Notes: generated by a model not told the origin, from the sequence alone. Counted from the first letter of the stretch, positions 1 to 8,099 are shown. The stretch is DNA of 13,780 bases from Spirochaetaceae bacterium (GCA_031278295.1 JAITKQ010000022.1:1-13780), one strand, 5' to 3'. Program-made: numbers and translations.

Positions 1-135
1 TTACTGTTTCTTCCCGCGTATTCTCCTGATTTTAATCCGATAGAGAAAGACCGGGCAAATATGAAGCGTGTTTTACGGGATACCGCTCCTCTTTGTGATT
101 TACTTCAGACCGCGGTTTATAATTATTGGTGTTAG
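1..135 (+). pseudogene. IS630-family transposase, 3' end only (cut by the window edge)
   Basis: The first 44 codons in frame 1 read through to a TAG stop at 133-135. The peptide begins LLFLPAYSPDFNPIEKDRAN, the hallmark C-terminal block of IS630/Tc1-mariner-like DDE transposases. The Glu of NPIE is the third catalytic acidic residue. The 5' part lies outside the window, so whether the element is intact cannot be judged. The AT-rich sequence just after the stop (about 139-161) is where the right terminal inverted repeat would be expected, but its partner is not visible. The protein would act as a cut-and-paste transposase at TA targets. It has no evident functional link to the downstream genes and marks the left flank as accessory DNA. 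Confidence 0.85.
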
Positions 136-161
136 GTATTATAAAGTGGATTTACTATAAA
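132..161 (+). promoter_or_regulatory. weak sigma70-type promoter candidate for the leader RNA
   Basis: TATAAA at 156-161 is a good -10 match. Eighteen bases upstream, TTAGGT at 132-137 is a poor -35. Transcription would start near 168, just ahead of the hairpin chain that begins at about 197. It overlaps the transposase stop codon and may instead belong to the insertion-sequence end. Low confidence. Confidence 0.22.
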
Positions 162-196
162 AACAAGAGTGAAAATCCCATTGTGTATTGAGCCAT

Positions 197-396
197 TCCC
201 AAAACCCGGTTAGTTTTGGGGAAAGCCCGGATATGGGCCTTGTTGAGGAGGGAATACGGGCAAATCCAGCCCGATGCGGCATCCGCGGCGGCGGCGGACT
301 AAAGTCTATATGCGTTTACATAAACAGTTGGCAAAACAGTTCCAGCCGGCTTATCTTTCCGTCCGGCTTTCAGGCAGCGTGAACGGACCTGCCTGG
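197..396 (+). promoter_or_regulatory. structured leader RNA, candidate degenerate cobalamin riboswitch
   Basis: Seen: consecutive hairpins CCCAAAAC/GTTTTGGG (198-205/213-220), GCCC/GGGC (225-228/235-238), CGGGC/GCCCG with a 7-nt loop (257-261/269-273), GCGG/CCGC (276-279/283-286), AGCCGG/CCGGCT (344-349/363-368) and CAGGCAG/CTGCCTG (371-377/389-395). Known: cobalamin riboswitches (Rfam RF00174) carry GGGAA, then a stem containing GG-TG-(C)AAATCC, then GC-G and CCGC, and end in a B12 box finishing GACCTGCC. Here GGGAATACGGGCAAATCC (250-267), GCGGCATCCGC (276-286) and GGACCTGCC (385-393) follow that order, but the GGTG T and parts of the B12 box are missing or altered. Inference: a degenerate or variant cobalamin aptamer controlling the downstream cyclase/outer-membrane unit. 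It could equally be an unrelated structured leader. A 64-codon open frame across it (188-382) has no protein-like character. Confidence 0.42.
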
Positions 397-411
397 TAAG
401 CGATTTTTTTT
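370..411 (+). terminator. hairpin followed by T8, possible riboswitch expression platform
   Basis: CAGGCAG (371-377) pairs perfectly with CTGCCTG (389-395), extended by one T-G wobble. A 7-nt spacer leads to eight Ts at 404-411. The spacer is long for a classical intrinsic terminator. The 3' arm contains the B12-box-like CCTGCC, so pairing here and aptamer folding would compete, as in transcription-attenuating riboswitches. Confidence 0.35.
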
Positions 412-526
412 CTTGCATGCTTAACCCCATATTGAGCTCCGATAGCTGCCGCTGCCGGATAGTCTGCCTTGATTTGCCCTTACTTTTTCAAAATGCGGCA
501 CGGCCTCTTTCCGGTTACATTTTTGA
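412..526. other. 115-bp spacer with no recognisable feature
   Basis: Between the T8 run and the next hairpin I see no protein-like frame, RNA gene or clear repeat. It may be the remains of a gene once located behind the leader RNA, or simply untranslated leader. Confidence 0.5.
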
Positions 527-553
527 TGAGGCAACGCGCGGCCTCACCTTTTT
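527..553 (+). terminator. intrinsic terminator/attenuator directly before the cyclase-like gene
   Basis: TGAGGC (527-532) pairs perfectly with GCCTCA (541-546) across an 8-nt CG-rich loop, followed by CC and TTTTT (549-553). Only 33 nt remain to the ATG at 587, too little for a separate complete promoter. Transcripts of the cyclase/outer-membrane unit therefore probably traverse this hairpin, which suggests attenuation rather than simple termination. Confidence 0.45.
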
Positions 554-586
554 AGTCGGTTTAATATAAGCTATTATGTGAGATAA

Positions 587-3046
587 ATGATGGAGAATGG
601 TGGTTTACCGATTTACGAAGGTACTATCCCGCTGGAAGAGGTGCATAGCACGCACCGGCGGATTCTCAAACGGGCGGAACTGTTTAGGAATTCCGGCTAC
701 ATAGGCGACATTCCCATGGAAGAGGTGCGTAGCACGCACCGGCGGATTCTCGAACGGGCGGAAATGTTTAGGAATTCCGGCTACATAGGCGACATTCCCA
801 GCGAAGAAGTACGCGAAACTCATTTCAGACCCATGGTAAAGGCCGAAGCGCTACTTTACAACGATAGGAAAAAATTGCCGGAATATGAAGGGGTTCCAGC
901 CTACGGCCAGGATTTTGACGCTTGCGACGTTTCCGTCCAGGAAGCGGGCGTGTACGACTCGTCGTTTGCCTCGACCGAGTCGTTAGATGATGAAGAAACG
1001 GCGATTCTTGATGACGGCAAATGGGAGACTGGCGAAGGGGAGGGTGAAGCGTCCCGTGAGACCTCGTTAGGCGAGGGGGTGGTGGGGAATGAAACGACCC
1101 GGACCGTGACGGTAAGCCCCCCGGCAGGTGTGGAAAAACAGGCTCAGGCCGCCGCCGGACGGCGGCAGCGCCGGCGGCGGCAGCGCCGTCCGGCGGCGGC
1201 GGTCCGGCGGCCGATCGCCGTCAAACTGGTGGGTATCGTTACCACACTTCTGATGCTGTCGCTGGGAGCGCTAACGGTGCTGGTGTCCATCCTTGTCAGC
1301 GCGGACGTGCGGCTGACCGCGGAGGATAACAATTTCAGCGTGAACCGGCGTACCGCAGAGTCGGTTCAGACCAGGCTGCGCGGCATCAGCGCCGCTGTCA
1401 CCGTGTTTTACCATGACCTTGACGCGATAATTCTTACGGCCGGTTCCGCTACGGAGAAAACGGCAAGTACGGCGGCGCGTTATTTTTTTGACCAGAATCC
1501 GCAGATCGCCGCGATAATAATAGACGACAGCGATTTTTACATAAACGAAACTTTTTTTGCCGACGGTGGCGGCGATACGAATATGCCGCGTTTATGGAAC
1601 ATGTCGGAGGGCACCGATTTTGAGGAAGTACCGCCGGACAGTATTCTGCTACGCAACGCGACGCCGGTTTTTGGCATACCCATGCTCGTTATGCGCCTGC
1701 CGCTCGAAAACTCTATCGCCAAAGTATTTTTTGATTCGGAAACACTCAATGCGATGCTGGGAGAAGGCAACAATATTTCATTTCTGCTGAATGAACAGGG
1801 CGATGTTATCCTGCATCATGATATTGATACCCTGCGTAGCGGCGCCAATCTTTACCATATTCCGTTTGTAAAAAATATTCTGGATAATTCAGGTACAAAT
1901 ATACAGAGCATATACACGGACGGGGAAGGTGTTGAATATTTCGGCGCGGTGCAGCGCCTGAATATCGGAAACGCGATACTGCTTACGATTATACGCACGA
2001 GTATAGTTTTTGACGGAATTGTGAAAACAACTGTCCGAAACATTGTGTTAAGCGTAATTGTACTGTTTGTATCAACCGGTTTTGTAATTTTGTTTTCAAG
2101 AACCATAAGCAGGCCGTTGCGGGCGCTTACAAACGCCGTGCAAAAAATAGAAGACGGCAATTACGATTTACAGCTCAAAGTAATGAGCAATGACGAATTG
2201 GGACTTTTGACAGAAAATTTTATCGGCATGGGAAACAACCTGGAGAATTTTGAAAAGTTTACCAACAAGACGATAGTAAAACTGGCAAAACAGGGCAAGC
2301 TTTCACGCAGCGGCGAAAACAAAAAAACGACAGTAGCTTTTGTCTTTATACGCGATTTTCACGAAATATCGGAAGGGCTTAACGCGGAAGCGGTCGTCGA
2401 TTTTGTAAATGACTATTTGCACATGATAGTTCCCTGCATAACAAGGAACGGCGGCAGTGTTGATAAATTTATTACGCAGGGCGGCCTTATCATAATGACG
2501 CTCTGGGGAACGCCGGAAACGGCGGGCAGTCCGAAACAGGACGCTCTCAACTGTATGCGCGCGCTGCTTTCCATGAGGGCGGCCCTGCGCTGCCTGAACA
2601 AAAGCCGCGTATGCAGGCTGGGCAGCCATATTCCGCTGATAAAAATGGGCTGTGGCGTGAATACGGGCGAGATCATATCGGGACAGATTGGCAGCGAGGA
2701 ACGCATGGAGTATACGGTCATAGGGGACGCTGTAAATATCGCGGCGCGGATCGAGGGGCCCAACGATCTGTTCGATACGGACATACTGATCTCGGAAGAA
2801 ACATACAAATATGTTGGCGATTATTTAATTACAAAAGAAATGCAAAGCATCGAGGTAAAAGGCAAAGAAAAACCCTTGCGCCTTTTTGCTGTTGTAAATA
2901 TGCGCGATCCCATAATTGGAAAAGATATGCTTGATGATTTAAAGAATTTTGACGGTATTGATCTTGATGTTTGTAAAAAGAGCATAGGGTCTGACGGTCC
3001 CCGCAACATGGGTGATGTCCGCAGAGCATGGGGTGTCGATTCCTGA
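587..3046 (+). CDS. membrane sensor with class III adenylate/guanylate cyclase-like output domain
   Basis: Order of parts (819 aa): N-terminal 28-residue repeats (14-93); acidic low-complexity stretch; Arg-rich segment (about 191-208); TM1 (about 210-237); extracytoplasmic sensor (about 238-480), where LNEQGDVILHH resembles a Cache domain; TM2 (about 483-505); HAMP linker (about 502-556); cyclase domain (about 581-768). The cyclase fold is clear from VDKF, GCGVNTGEIISGQIGS, MEYTVIGDAVNIAARIEG and the C-terminal EVKGKEKPLRLFAV. The transition-state Asn717 and Arg721 and Thr710 of the class IIIb type are present. Both metal-binding Asp are absent: F587 replaces the Asp of F-x-D-I, and Q631 lies where KFIGD has its Asp. 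It may therefore be a receptor-like pseudocyclase or use altered chemistry. The start is one of two adjacent ATGs with a weak ribosome site. It overlaps the next gene by 19 nt. Fold certain; cyclase activity doubtful. Confidence 0.85.
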   Translation: MMENGGLPIYEGTIPLEEVHSTHRRILKRAELFRNSGYIGDIPMEEVRSTHRRILERAEMFRNSGYIGDIPSEEVRETHFRPMVKAEALLYNDRKKLPEYEGVPAYGQDFDACDVSVQEAGVYDSSFASTESLDDEETAILDDGKWETGEGEGEASRETSLGEGVVGNETTRTVTVSPPAGVEKQAQAAAGRRQRRRRQRRPAAAVRRPIAVKLVGIVTTLLMLSLGALTVLVSILVSADVRLTAEDNNFSVNRRTAESVQTRLRGISAAVTVFYHDLDAIILTAGSATEKTASTAARYFFDQNPQIAAIIIDDSDFYINETFFADGGGDTNMPRLWNMSEGTDFEEVPPDSILLRNATPVFGIPMLVMRLPLENSIAKVFFDSETLNAMLGEGNNISFLLNEQGDVILHHDIDTLRSGANLYHIPFVKNILDNSGTNIQSIYTDGEGVEYFGAVQRLNIGNAILLTIIRTSIVFDGIVKTTVRNIVLSVIVLFVSTGFVILFSRTISRPLRALTNAVQKIEDGNYDLQLKVMSNDELGLLTENFIGMGNNLENFEKFTNKTIVKLAKQGKLSRSGENKKTTVAFVFIRDFHEISEGLNAEAVVDFVNDYLHMIVPCITRNGGSVDKFITQGGLIIMTLWGTPETAGSPKQDALNCMRALLSMRAALRCLNKSRVCRLGSHIPLIKMGCGVNTGEIISGQIGSEERMEYTVIGDAVNIAARIEGPNDLFDTDILISEETYKYVGDYLITKEMQSIEVKGKEKPLRLFAVVNMRDPIIGKDMLDDLKNFDGIDLDVCKKSIGSDGPRNMGDVRRAWGVDS
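626..865 (+). repeat. 84-bp (28-aa) tandem repeat in the cyclase N-terminus
   Basis: Two complete units, 626-709 and 710-793, differ at only 6 of 84 positions. A third, diverged unit starts at 794. Each unit encodes IP-x-EEV-x-STHRRIL-x-RAE-x-FRNSGYIGD (residues 14-41, 42-69 and, degenerate, 70-93). The near identity of units 1 and 2 implies a recent in-frame duplication. The unit looks helical and charged and precedes the membrane segment, so it lies in the cytoplasm. I do not recognise it. Confidence 0.9.
1148..1200 (+). repeat. GC-rich palindrome inside the cyclase coding region (17-bp arms)
   Basis: GCCGCCGCCGGACGGCG (1148-1164) and its perfect reverse complement (1184-1200) flank a 19-nt GC-rich loop. 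It encodes the AAAGRRQRRRRQRRPAAA segment just before TM1. The Arg-rich stretch may be a by-product of the DNA repeat, though it also supplies positive charges on the cytoplasmic side of the membrane helix. Confidence 0.8.
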
Positions 3047-6000
3047 TAGCTTTTGAGGGGGGAGGGGTAACCGTTGAGTCGGGCAAAAATCAGGTGAAAA
3101 AAAAAATCCGCCCCGGAGCGCCCGGCAAAAAAAATGAATCCTTTACGGCCTGCGCCGTGTTTGTGTTGCTGTCTCTGTTTGCCGGCACGGGGGGCTTGTA
3201 CGCCCAAGACGGGGACGGCGGAGGTGACGCGCCCCCCGGACTTGTTGACTATGCCCCCTCCGGCGACACGGCTGAAGATGAACCGGAAGCGAATCCCGAT
3301 GCACCGGAAAATGATCAAAGCGCCGCCCGGCGTGAAAGACTTATGGATACCGGCGCACTGAGGAGTACTGTAACGGACGAAGCGCCGCCCGCCCTTGCCT
3401 CTATCAACATTTTTGACAGCGATGTTTCCCTGTTTCTGTCCGGCTTTTGGAAAGGCGCTTTCACGGCAAAGTGGGGGATTTCAACGGGGCCGCTCGGTAC
3501 AAGCGTGGCGGCTAACGATAGCCCCTTCCTGTTTACCCAGGAAGCCGACCTGAATCTGGCGCTCTGGATACGGGAACGCTGGTTTGTCGAGACTTCTTTT
3601 GAGGAGGACTACGCGGTAAACACTTACAGGGCGGGTTATCAGGGAAAGCCTGGAGAGGCGGTTCAGTATGTGGGCATAGGCAACAAGGGCCTCGATTTCC
3701 CCGAATTCCCCTACCTGGACCTGGGCGGGGATTCCGCCTCGTCATTTGGGCTGTACGGACGTTTCGGCGGGGGGCCGCTACAGATACACAGCCTGGTACG
3801 CTGGGATGACGCGGTCCGGGAGGAGCGTACCTTTGTCGGCGGCAGAGAACGGACATTTTCTTACCTGGAGGCGTCCGCCACGATCAGGGGCGTCTCGTTT
3901 GTACTGCCGGACGAAAATATCCAGTCGGAAATCATCGTTTACTTTGAGGACAATGACGGCGCCCTTGCCGACGGCAGCGGGCGGCGCTGGCGTGAAGCGC
4001 TGCCGAGCGAATACGCGGTAAGCTCCCGACTGGGGCTGGTCGAACTGCGCTCAAGCCCCGATGTAAGGGTTGCCGTCTCGTACTCAGGCGGCTATTCGAT
4101 GGGTGACTACGTTACATCCGGTACATTTTTGGGGGACGCGCAGGCCGTCTTTAGCGAAGTGTCTCTGAAAGGCTACCCCCAGCCGGGCGGCTCGGCGGAC
4201 AAACCCGCCGTGATAAGCATAGCCGGCAGGCAGTCCCTCGTTATCTACGAAAAGGGTACGTTTTCACCGTTTGAACGTCAAAGCCGTTACAACGCGCCCT
4301 ACAGCACGGCGGAAAGCGTGATGCTGATCGATTCGTCCGACGGTGAACGTGTGCCGGGCTTTGATGCCGGCCCGCTTGCCGAAACATCGTTCTATTCCGA
4401 TCTGCCGCTCTATGTCTCGGAGGAAACGGGGGATCTGATCACACAGGAACGCCGCGTGTACGAGATTATCCGCGACGATGTCCGCACGGACCCGCGCGAC
4501 CCGCTCGCCCGCTGGCCCCTCGCGCTGGATTCGAGCGGGAAGCCCTGGAACTACCAGGTTTATCTTGCGGGAGGCGAATCTTTCGCGCCGGATGTACGGC
4601 TGCGCTTCACGAATTACGGCGCGTCAACTGACTATAATATCGGCACGGACGTTGTTCCCGGTTCCGTCAAGGTGCTTAGGGCAGGCCTGGACGACCCCAA
4701 TTTTTCGTTCGATTCGACTTCCGGCACGGTCAGGCTGCAAACGCCCGCCACTTTTAACGAGACGATCCGCATCAGCTTCCTGAAACGTTCCGCCGAACGG
4801 CGGAACGGCAGCCTTGCTGCGGGTTTGGGGGCTGTTTACAGCGTGGATCAGCACTTCAGGGCGGAGGGGGCGCTCGGCTTGCGCTGGAATTTGGCCGCCG
4901 ATTCGTTTTCCGAGGAGGGCTCTTCGAGTCCCGGTACAGTCGGCTTTGGCGGCAGAACCGTCTGGAGCTACGAAAACCTCAACGCCGACCTCCGGACAGG
5001 CTTCGCGTTCGTACAGCCCGATACCACCGGGCTGTACCGCGTTGCCGGCATGGAAGGCAGCGAACAGATACTGCCCCTTTCCGAAAGCGCGTCGTTCATT
5101 TCCGAAGCCCCCGGCGATCTGTCGGGCAATCAGCCGCCATTGGTAAGCGGTTTAACCATGTCGGGCCGCGCCCCCCTTGTGTACCGTGCTTACAGGAACA
5201 CGGACGCGCTCGGCACGGTTACGCTGATGAACATAGACTGGAGCGGCGCGTCCGTGGTAAACGGGAAGGACGGCCCCTACGCGGCCCGCGACCCGTCCCT
5301 CGGCGGCGAGATTCTGGCCGCCGAATTCTCACTTGGCGGCGATAAAAACTGGACGGGCTTTCAGTCCCCGCTCGGTGACGGCAGCGCGTTGGCGGAGGCG
5401 CGTACCGTCGAGGTGCCGTTCCGCTTTTACAACTTCTCAGGCGATACATCCAAGGTGCGCGTCGTAATAGAGTTCGGCGATCTGGCGGACAAAGACAGGG
5501 GCGGCTACGAGAATCCGGCGCTGACGGTAGACGCGGAACTGTACCCGCCCCCCCAGCAGGGATTCCACGAGCAGCCGCGTCTGGTAACGATAAACCTGGA
5601 CGATGCGGACCGGCGTAAACTTGGAAACGCAAAGTATTTAAGGCTTCTTGTCATTAACGATGGCGCCGCCGGCGTTTCGGGCCGGGTGCTGCTGGCCCCG
5701 CCCATAGTGCGCGGGGCCAAATTCGCGCCTCTGTCCGTGGTAAACGGCGAGGTAAAGGGTAATTTTGACAACAAAGTCTCTACGCTTGAAACGCTTGACG
5801 AAAGCCTGGGCGCCCGCTACCCCGATACCATTAAGCGCCTCCATCCTGACGGGGCGCGCCAGCGTGTCCTCAATGTTTCATGGGAAGACTTACCTGCCGG
5901 CGCATCCTCCGTGGGAGCGGGCGGCAGGCTTGGCCGGATCCCGTTTTCCAGCTACAAAACGCTTTCTTTCTTTGTAAAGCCGCCCGCCTTAACGGCCCTA

Positions 6001-8085
6001 ACGGGCGGCGAAACATTTGATTTTCTGGTACTGCGCGGGCGCTCATCGCTCGGCAAGGATTCGGAGACGGCGCTCAGGGCCCGCATACCTGTACAGACTT
6101 TGAACTCGATAAGCGGTGGGAATTGGACAGAGGTGGAACTGCGCTATGGCGGCGGGGCTAACGAGGTGTACGCCGGAGGCCAGCGGATAGACGTTCCGCT
6201 GTACTACAACCCGCAGGCCCTGCGGGACAGCGGTTCCGCCAACGACGACGCCTATACGGGTGGCGATTACACGGCCGATTCCGCCTACATAATGGCCCTA
6301 ATCTCAAAAGGCGGCCAGGAACTCGCAAAGGCTGGCGAATTCAGGCTGGACGAAGTTATCCTGCTGGACGGCGTACCTGAGTATTCGCTCAACGCCGGCG
6401 GCTCCTTCAGGTGGCATTCCGACAAAGCGATGATCAGCGTGAACGGGCTTGAGATCCTGGGCGGCCCCGCTTTCGAGACTGCGCTCGAAAGCGGGGCGCG
6501 GGGCGATCCGTGGGACGAGTACGCCGAGCCTTTCTACGCTGTGGTAACCCGTTCGCGGGCCGGCCTAAGGCTTTTTAGCGTACAGCTGGACGGGAACGTC
6601 GCTTTTTCAAGCGGTTCAAACCGTTTTTGGTGGAACGCCGGGCACAAAATTTCCAAGTCCCTTGGGCCGCTAAGCCTATTTGAAGCGTTTTTTGTTGATC
6701 CGTACTCGGTTTTATGGAATCACGAAGCCGAAATATCCGTTTCCGGCCTGGTTTCCTCATTGTTTCACGCCGGGAGCGACTTTGCAAGCAGCCAAAAAAA
6801 TAGAGTCTGGCGGGCAAGCCTCGGTATGGCGTCGATTCCGGGGACGCCTCTGCGTTTTTCAATCGGCGCGGACGCTAACTGGTCAAACACGGAAAGTTCA
6901 GACGGCGAGGCCTACTCCGATTATGGCAAAGTGTGGGCGGATTCGTGGCAAAACATGATACCGGATAACGGCGCGTTGGCGGACAGGAGGCGGCTGGGGG
7001 GCCGTTTTGAAACAGGCCTAAGCACAAAGCCCCTGGGCCTTTCCCTCGCGCTTGACGGAAGGAGTTCGGCGGACCGCGCCGCCAACAGTACGGAATCGGC
7101 GGGGAACGGGGCGCTCGGCTTCCCGTTCAGCGCCGGCGGCTTCTCCGGCTCGTTCAGGGTAGAACGAGCGTACAGGCGTTTTATCTTTTACAAGGGCCCG
7201 CACGCCGGCTACGATCTGCAAAAATTTGCCGAAACCTTTGGAGAATCGTCCGCCGTTTACGGCGCCATCCCGTTCTATTCGCTGTTTGACCCTGGACTGG
7301 GCGCGGTTCTGCGCGAAAGTCTGGGCGAATCGGATTCGTCCGGCCTCGTCCGGGACGCATCTTTCAGCGACAAGTACCTGTTTTCGCTGCAACTACCGGA
7401 AACTTTTGGCCTTCCCTCGCTGTTTACGCCCCGCAGCCTGGAAGCGCACATAGACCGCAACCTGAATCAAAAACTGGATACCCAGACGGACACCCTCGGT
7501 ACGGGCGGCGTCCTGCGTTTTTCATCAATCAATATGTTCGGCGCTTTTGGCGCCGTTCCCCTGTTCAAATTTTATGAAAACGATGAGTACAACACGTCGT
7601 TAAGCGCCGCAATCGCGATCCCAAGGGGCGAAAATACCTCGTGGCGCGTTCAGGCCGGCCAAATATTCATTTTTTACGGCTTCAAAGGCGCGACGCTTCA
7701 GTTTGAAGACCTTATCACGGTACTGGCAAATGGCTGGACGGGTACGTTCAAGCTTGACTGGGTCAGCCCGGCCAAAAAATCTTTACTTGGGACTCTGTAC
7801 AGCTGGTTTTTTTCAAAGTTTTCCGGTCAAAGCTCCTGGCCCGCCCTGCGGGAGCTTGCCCTGGTAAACTTTGAGCGGCTCAGGCAGGAAAGCTTGGAAT
7901 TGATCTTTGACAGGACGGGCGATTCCGGCGGCCTTACCCTGTCCTTCCAGCACAAATCGATCGTGCGGATACTCGGACGGCTCAACCTTGAAGTCTTTGC
8001 GAGGCTCGATGTTTCCCGCAGCGAAATTACCGAAACAAGCAGCTTCATCGGAACGATAGGCACAAGCCTCAACGTCAGTTACTGA
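3028..8085 (+). CDS. very large exported, beta-rich protein, probable outer-membrane beta-barrel
   Basis: 1,685 aa. A signal peptide is clear: basic region KKKIRPGAPGKK, hydrophobic core FTACAVFVLLSLFAGTGG and a likely signal peptidase I site after LYA (residue 59). The rest alternates polar and aromatic residues with many Gly and Asp turns. The final segment SFIGTIGTSLNVSY ends in Tyr, as outer-membrane barrels do (terminal aromatic beta-signal). Two jelly-roll-like parts (about 770-890 and 950-1120, the latter closing with FRLDEVILLDG) precede further long beta-strand series. The layout loosely recalls SprA, the giant type IX secretion barrel, including an early segment giving GIGNKGLDFPEFPYLDLGGD before a FGLYGRFGG strand. 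This is inference only. The start could be ATG 3028 (coupled to the cyclase by a 19-nt overlap) or GTG 3094, which gives a textbook signal peptide. Alternative: a cell-surface adhesin-like protein. Confidence 0.75.
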   Translation: MGCRFLIAFEGGGVTVESGKNQVKKKIRPGAPGKKNESFTACAVFVLLSLFAGTGGLYAQDGDGGGDAPPGLVDYAPSGDTAEDEPEANPDAPENDQSAARRERLMDTGALRSTVTDEAPPALASINIFDSDVSLFLSGFWKGAFTAKWGISTGPLGTSVAANDSPFLFTQEADLNLALWIRERWFVETSFEEDYAVNTYRAGYQGKPGEAVQYVGIGNKGLDFPEFPYLDLGGDSASSFGLYGRFGGGPLQIHSLVRWDDAVREERTFVGGRERTFSYLEASATIRGVSFVLPDENIQSEIIVYFEDNDGALADGSGRRWREALPSEYAVSSRLGLVELRSSPDVRVAVSYSGGYSMGDYVTSGTFLGDAQAVFSEVSLKGYPQPGGSADKPAVISIAGRQSLVIYEKGTFSPFERQSRYNAPYSTAESVMLIDSSDGERVPGFDAGPLAETSFYSDLPLYVSEETGDLITQERRVYEIIRDDVRTDPRDPLARWPLALDSSGKPWNYQVYLAGGESFAPDVRLRFTNYGASTDYNIGTDVVPGSVKVLRAGLDDPNFSFDSTSGTVRLQTPATFNETIRISFLKRSAERRNGSLAAGLGAVYSVDQHFRAEGALGLRWNLAADSFSEEGSSSPGTVGFGGRTVWSYENLNADLRTGFAFVQPDTTGLYRVAGMEGSEQILPLSESASFISEAPGDLSGNQPPLVSGLTMSGRAPLVYRAYRNTDALGTVTLMNIDWSGASVVNGKDGPYAARDPSLGGEILAAEFSLGGDKNWTGFQSPLGDGSALAEARTVEVPFRFYNFSGDTSKVRVVIEFGDLADKDRGGYENPALTVDAELYPPPQQGFHEQPRLVTINLDDADRRKLGNAKYLRLLVINDGAAGVSGRVLLAPPIVRGAKFAPLSVVNGEVKGNFDNKVSTLETLDESLGARYPDTIKRLHPDGARQRVLNVSWEDLPAGASSVGAGGRLGRIPFSSYKTLSFFVKPPALTALTGGETFDFLVLRGRSSLGKDSETALRARIPVQTLNSISGGNWTEVELRYGGGANEVYAGGQRIDVPLYYNPQALRDSGSANDDAYTGGDYTADSAYIMALISKGGQELAKAGEFRLDEVILLDGVPEYSLNAGGSFRWHSDKAMISVNGLEILGGPAFETALESGARGDPWDEYAEPFYAVVTRSRAGLRLFSVQLDGNVAFSSGSNRFWWNAGHKISKSLGPLSLFEAFFVDPYSVLWNHEAEISVSGLVSSLFHAGSDFASSQKNRVWRASLGMASIPGTPLRFSIGADANWSNTESSDGEAYSDYGKVWADSWQNMIPDNGALADRRRLGGRFETGLSTKPLGLSLALDGRSSADRAANSTESAGNGALGFPFSAGGFSGSFRVERAYRRFIFYKGPHAGYDLQKFAETFGESSAVYGAIPFYSLFDPGLGAVLRESLGESDSSGLVRDASFSDKYLFSLQLPETFGLPSLFTPRSLEAHIDRNLNQKLDTQTDTLGTGGVLRFSSINMFGAFGAVPLFKFYENDEYNTSLSAAIAIPRGENTSWRVQAGQIFIFYGFKGATLQFEDLITVLANGWTGTFKLDWVSPAKKSLLGTLYSWFFSKFSGQSSWPALRELALVNFERLRQESLELIFDRTGDSGGLTLSFQHKSIVRILGRLNLEVFARLDVSRSEITETSSFIGTIGTSLNVSY
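3054..3066 (+). promoter_or_regulatory. G-rich Shine-Dalgarno-like stretch in the cyclase/OMP junction
   Basis: GAGGGGGGAGGGG follows the cyclase stop codon (3044-3046). It is too far (27 nt) from the in-frame GTG at 3094 and lies downstream of ATG 3028. The nearest normally spaced start, TTG 3074, is out of frame and stops after seven codons. It makes the choice of start uncertain. Confidence 0.3.
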
Positions 8086-8099
8086 AGCGCCGCGTGAAC

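Noticed and set aside
188..382. 64-codon plus-strand open frame
   Set aside because: It reads through the hairpin chain of the leader, has no ribosome site and no protein-like pattern.
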